Positions 61,646 to 64,000 of a stretch of 64,000 nt of DNA are shown piece by piece. A program made the position numbers and the translations under genes. Position 1 is the stretch's first letter. Every line of letters begins with the position of its first letter. The notes below the pieces were generated by a model that worked only from the letters and a program-made list of their open reading frames with translations, searched no databases and was not told the DNA's origin. This DNA is from UKL13-3 sp040387195 (lineage in GTDB: Bacteria; Bacteroidota; Bacteroidia; UKL13-3). The stretch is from assembly GCA_040387195.1 (NCBI GenBank), contig JAZKEF010000011.1:62001-126000 (forward strand), read 5' to 3'.

Positions 61646-64000
61646 ATGATAACCGGTATTAGGAAAGCCATTTATGTACTAGGATGCATGGGAATATTGA
61701 TGTGTATCAATACCCGGAAAAGTGCTGCTCAGGAATTCCGTTCTCAATCAAGAAAATATGTGGAAGAGGCCGATACATTGGATGGTGCAGAGGGAAATAT
61801 AGAGGCCAGGTTCATTCGCGGTAATGTTAAATCGGCAACAACCAATGAAGTGTTGCCGGTCGCTATTATCAGACAAGCAGGAACAACCTATGCCGTAAAT
61901 TCCAACCTTGATGGCGGATTTACCATGAAGCTGGATGTGCGCAAACCTGTTCAACTCATCTGTTATTATTTGGGTTTTTCGCCTGATACCATTACTGTAA
62001 CGGAACACACAACGTTCATCAACTTTCGGTTGCAGGAGACTTTTGCTTCCATTAAAGATGTAGTGGTTTCAGCATCGCGTAAAAATGAAAAGAGGTTTGA
62101 AAGCCCCGTTACAATTGAATCTTTGACTGCCCGCGACCTGCAGGTAAATCCAACATTGAATATGTACGAACGCATGACCAACATGGCCACTGTTGATGCA
62201 ATTACTACCAGCGCCAATTTTAAAACACTCAACACGCGCGGATTTAATTCAAGTTATAATCAACGGTTTATTCAACGGTTGGATAATATGGATTTATCCA
62301 TGCCCGGTTTTAACCTTTCGCTGGGAGCTCTGAATGGTCCCGTTGATTTGGATGTGGAACGCATGGAGTTGATTCCGGGAGCCAATTCAGCATTATATGG
62401 TCCAAATGCTATTAGCGGATTAATGAATACCACTTCCAAAAATCCGTTTCAATACCAGGGACTAAGTGTTGAATTCAAGTCCGGCATGAACCATATTGGT
62501 GATCCTTCTATCAGTCCGCAACCGATGATGGATTTTAACCTCCGGTATGCAAAAGCTCTTAGCAGAAAAGTTGCCGGCAAGATAACCTTTGGATATATGC
62601 AGGTTTCGGATTGGCGTGCTACCGACTACCGAGATGTATCAAACTATAATTATTCGAATAACCTTACAACATACGGATATGAAAAGGGACCTGGAAACCC
62701 AGGTTATAACGGACTAAACATAGGTGGAGATGAAGTGTCGGCAGTGTTTGATACCAGCATCAAAGCACCTATTACCAATCAACCGTTTCTTGAAAAGGGA
62801 GCATTGCGTGTTTCCCGTACAGGTTATCGGGAGGACCAGTTGTTTACGTATAAACCATATATGCTTAAAGGGGATGTTGGATTTTATTACCGGCCCAAAA
62901 AAGGAATGGAGTTATCCTGGACTTCCCGTTTCGGATTGGGCAGTAGTAATTTTCAAACAGACAACCGCACACAAATTACAGGTTATTTTTTGCAACAGCA
63001 TAAAGTAGAGTTAAGCGGACGTAACTATGTGTTCAGGTCGTATGTAAGTGCCGAAGATATTGGAGAAGCCATCGATATCAGTCTTACTTCTGTTAACTTA
63101 AACCGAGCAGCCAAACCTGATGAAAACTGGTTTATGCAATACCTGTTTGTGTATTCCGGGCAATATAATAACCTGGCCATGGCGGCCGGACTCGATACCA
63201 TTCAGGGCGGTAATGATGCGTTGGCGAGGAAATTTGCGGATGGTAACAACGAACATTTGTATCCGTATATCAACGCATTTGATACGGCAAGTGCAAAACT
63301 AATTTTAGGCAATTCCAGGTTCGAACCCGGCACAAAAGGTTTTGATTCGGTATTAAACATTATCAAAGGAAAAGCCTTTAAAGATGATGGAGGACGGATA
63401 AAAAGTACCTCAAAAACGTGGTATACGGAGTTTGTATACAATTTCCCCATTCGCAATAAATCTTGGTCGTTACAGTCAGGTATCAATTACCGCCTGTATG
63501 CTCCCAATACTTCCGGATCTGTATTTCCCGATACGAGCAGCCTTATTTATTTTAAAGAGGTGGGAGGGTTTGTGCAAGGAGGAAAAACATTTTTCAATAA
63601 CAGGCTCAAACTTCAAGGGTCAACACGAGTGGATGCATTTCAGCAATTCGATCCGCGACTAAGTCCAAGGCTTTCTGTGGTATTGATGCTGGGTAAAAAG
63701 CAACAACACAGTGTAAGGATGTCGGCACAAATAGGCTTTCGAATGCCTCCGCTTATTGATATGTACTCATACATGAATGTAAAAGGTGCACTTACGTTTG
63801 GTGGTTTTTTACAGGATGCGTATAACCTCAATCTGGTGAGGCGTACACCTGATGGTGGGGAGTTTGTAAATATGTACACCCAAAGCTCGGTAAACGAATA
63901 TTTGTATACCGGTGATTCAAACAGGCTGGTAAAGCCTGTGATAAAAGATATTGCTCCCGAAGAGTTGCGTACCATTGAGTTTGGCTGGAGAAGTTTTTTA
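61646..64000 (+). CDS. TonB-dependent receptor, 3' truncated by window edge
   Basis: 785 codons from ATG 61646 to the window end without a stop. Signal peptide (MITGIRKAIYVLGCMGILMCIN to SAAQ), CarboxypepD_reg-like domain (about 55-130; GNVKSATTNEVLPVAIIRQ), plug (about 140-260; SRKNEKRFESPVTIESLTARDLQ, quoted in part: FESPVTIESL) and barrel. Plug blocks include GANSALYGPNAISGLMNTTSKNP, shown in part as PNAISGLMNTTSK. The rest of the barrel lies outside. Substrate unknown; the preceding T9SS protein may be a partner. Confidence 0.93.
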   Translation, partial: MITGIRKAIYVLGCMGILMCINTRKSAAQEFRSQSRKYVEEADTLDGAEGNIEARFIRGNVKSATTNEVLPVAIIRQAGTTYAVNSNLDGGFTMKLDVRKPVQLICYYLGFSPDTITVTEHTTFINFRLQETFASIKDVVVSASRKNEKRFESPVTIESLTARDLQVNPTLNMYERMTNMATVDAITTSANFKTLNTRGFNSSYNQRFIQRLDNMDLSMPGFNLSLGALNGPVDLDVERMELIPGANSALYGPNAISGLMNTTSKNPFQYQGLSVEFKSGMNHIGDPSISPQPMMDFNLRYAKALSRKVAGKITFGYMQVSDWRATDYRDVSNYNYSNNLTTYGYEKGPGNPGYNGLNIGGDEVSAVFDTSIKAPITNQPFLEKGALRVSRTGYREDQLFTYKPYMLKGDVGFYYRPKKGMELSWTSRFGLGSSNFQTDNRTQITGYFLQQHKVELSGRNYVFRSYVSAEDIGEAIDISLTSVNLNRAAKPDENWFMQYLFVYSGQYNNLAMAAGLDTIQGGNDALARKFADGNNEHLYPYINAFDTASAKLILGNSRFEPGTKGFDSVLNIIKGKAFKDDGGRIKSTSKTWYTEFVYNFPIRNKSWSLQSGINYRLYAPNTSGSVFPDTSSLIYFKEVGGFVQGGKTFFNNRLKLQGSTRVDAFQQFDPRLSPRLSVVLMLGKKQQHSVRMSAQIGFRMPPLIDMYSYMNVKGALTFGGFLQDAYNLNLVRRTPDGGEFVNMYTQSSVNEYLYTGDSNRLVKPVIKDIAPEELRTIEFGWRSFL

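Noticed and set aside
63316..63330. tRNA T-loop-like word (GGTTCGAACCC)
   Set aside because: It lies inside the TonB receptor coding frame and no acceptor or anticodon arms flank it.

Overview
The window is a contiguous piece of a Bacteroidota genome, at moderate GC. The best match is a Chitinophagales/Sphingobacteriales-type lineage, but the class is inferred. Evidence: three proteins with type IX secretion (T9SS) C-terminal sorting domains; TonB-dependent receptors with CarboxypepD_reg-like N-termini; OmpA proteins carrying thrombospondin type-3 repeats; DUF5723 and putative-porin families; starts without Shine-Dalgarno sequences; and several TAnnTTTG -7 promoter motifs. The last gene and the first OmpA gene run off the window. 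A 10-base N gap lies inside an efflux adaptor gene at 38332-38341. I found no rRNA, tRNA, CRISPR array, insertion sequence or prophage.

Layout. 1-9.1 kb: three OmpA/TSP3 envelope proteins (one partial), two copies of a 69-residue conserved small protein, an AHSA1-type protein and an outer-membrane beta-barrel protein; each OmpA gene ends in a terminator built on the same CTCCGG-type stem. 9.2-15.8 kb (minus): a probable four-gene operon of two T9SS-sorted LVIVD/choice-of-anchor-B proteins, a putative porin and an LtaS-like sulfatase-fold membrane enzyme. 16-23.3 kb (minus): lipB-lpxK, a sigma54 response regulator, a transglutaminase-like membrane protein, a DEDDh exonuclease and a DUF423 protein. 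23.3-29.8 kb (plus): an envelope cluster (membrane-anchored unknown, lipoprotein, DUF5723 barrel, phosphatase-like lipoprotein).

29.8-33.7 kb is gene-poor and repeat-rich. It has a DUF418 protein, a methyltransferase and a DinB-fold protein, with dispersed intergenic repeats and a perfectly phased 22-bp tandem array of about 14 units (31469-31776) between them. 33.7-42.4 kb (minus): a complete RND efflux operon (adaptor, HAE1-type pump, TolC) behind an SDR gene, then an AraC regulator overlapping an MFS transporter. 42.5-45.5 kb (plus): a lipoprotein, accC and map. 45.5-48 kb (minus): a frameshifted tag gene, a secreted unknown, a GNAT acetyltransferase and a deoxynucleoside kinase.

48.1-52.8 kb (minus) is a metal-handling locus of five genes that share Cys-rich or CxxC features: HYC_CC_PP-like protein, AraC regulator fused to a metal-binding-like N-terminus, HMA-MauE membrane protein, TonB receptor with a CC motif, and periplasmic HMA protein. 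53.7-60.5 kb (plus) holds a 233-residue protein of unknown function two bases upstream of the first of three consecutive membrane-bound class III adenylate cyclases with different sensor halves. 60.7-64 kb: a T9SS-sorted protein and a truncated TonB receptor.

The strongest leads for something undescribed are the phased 22-bp array, the metal locus and the cyclase cluster with its unknown first gene.
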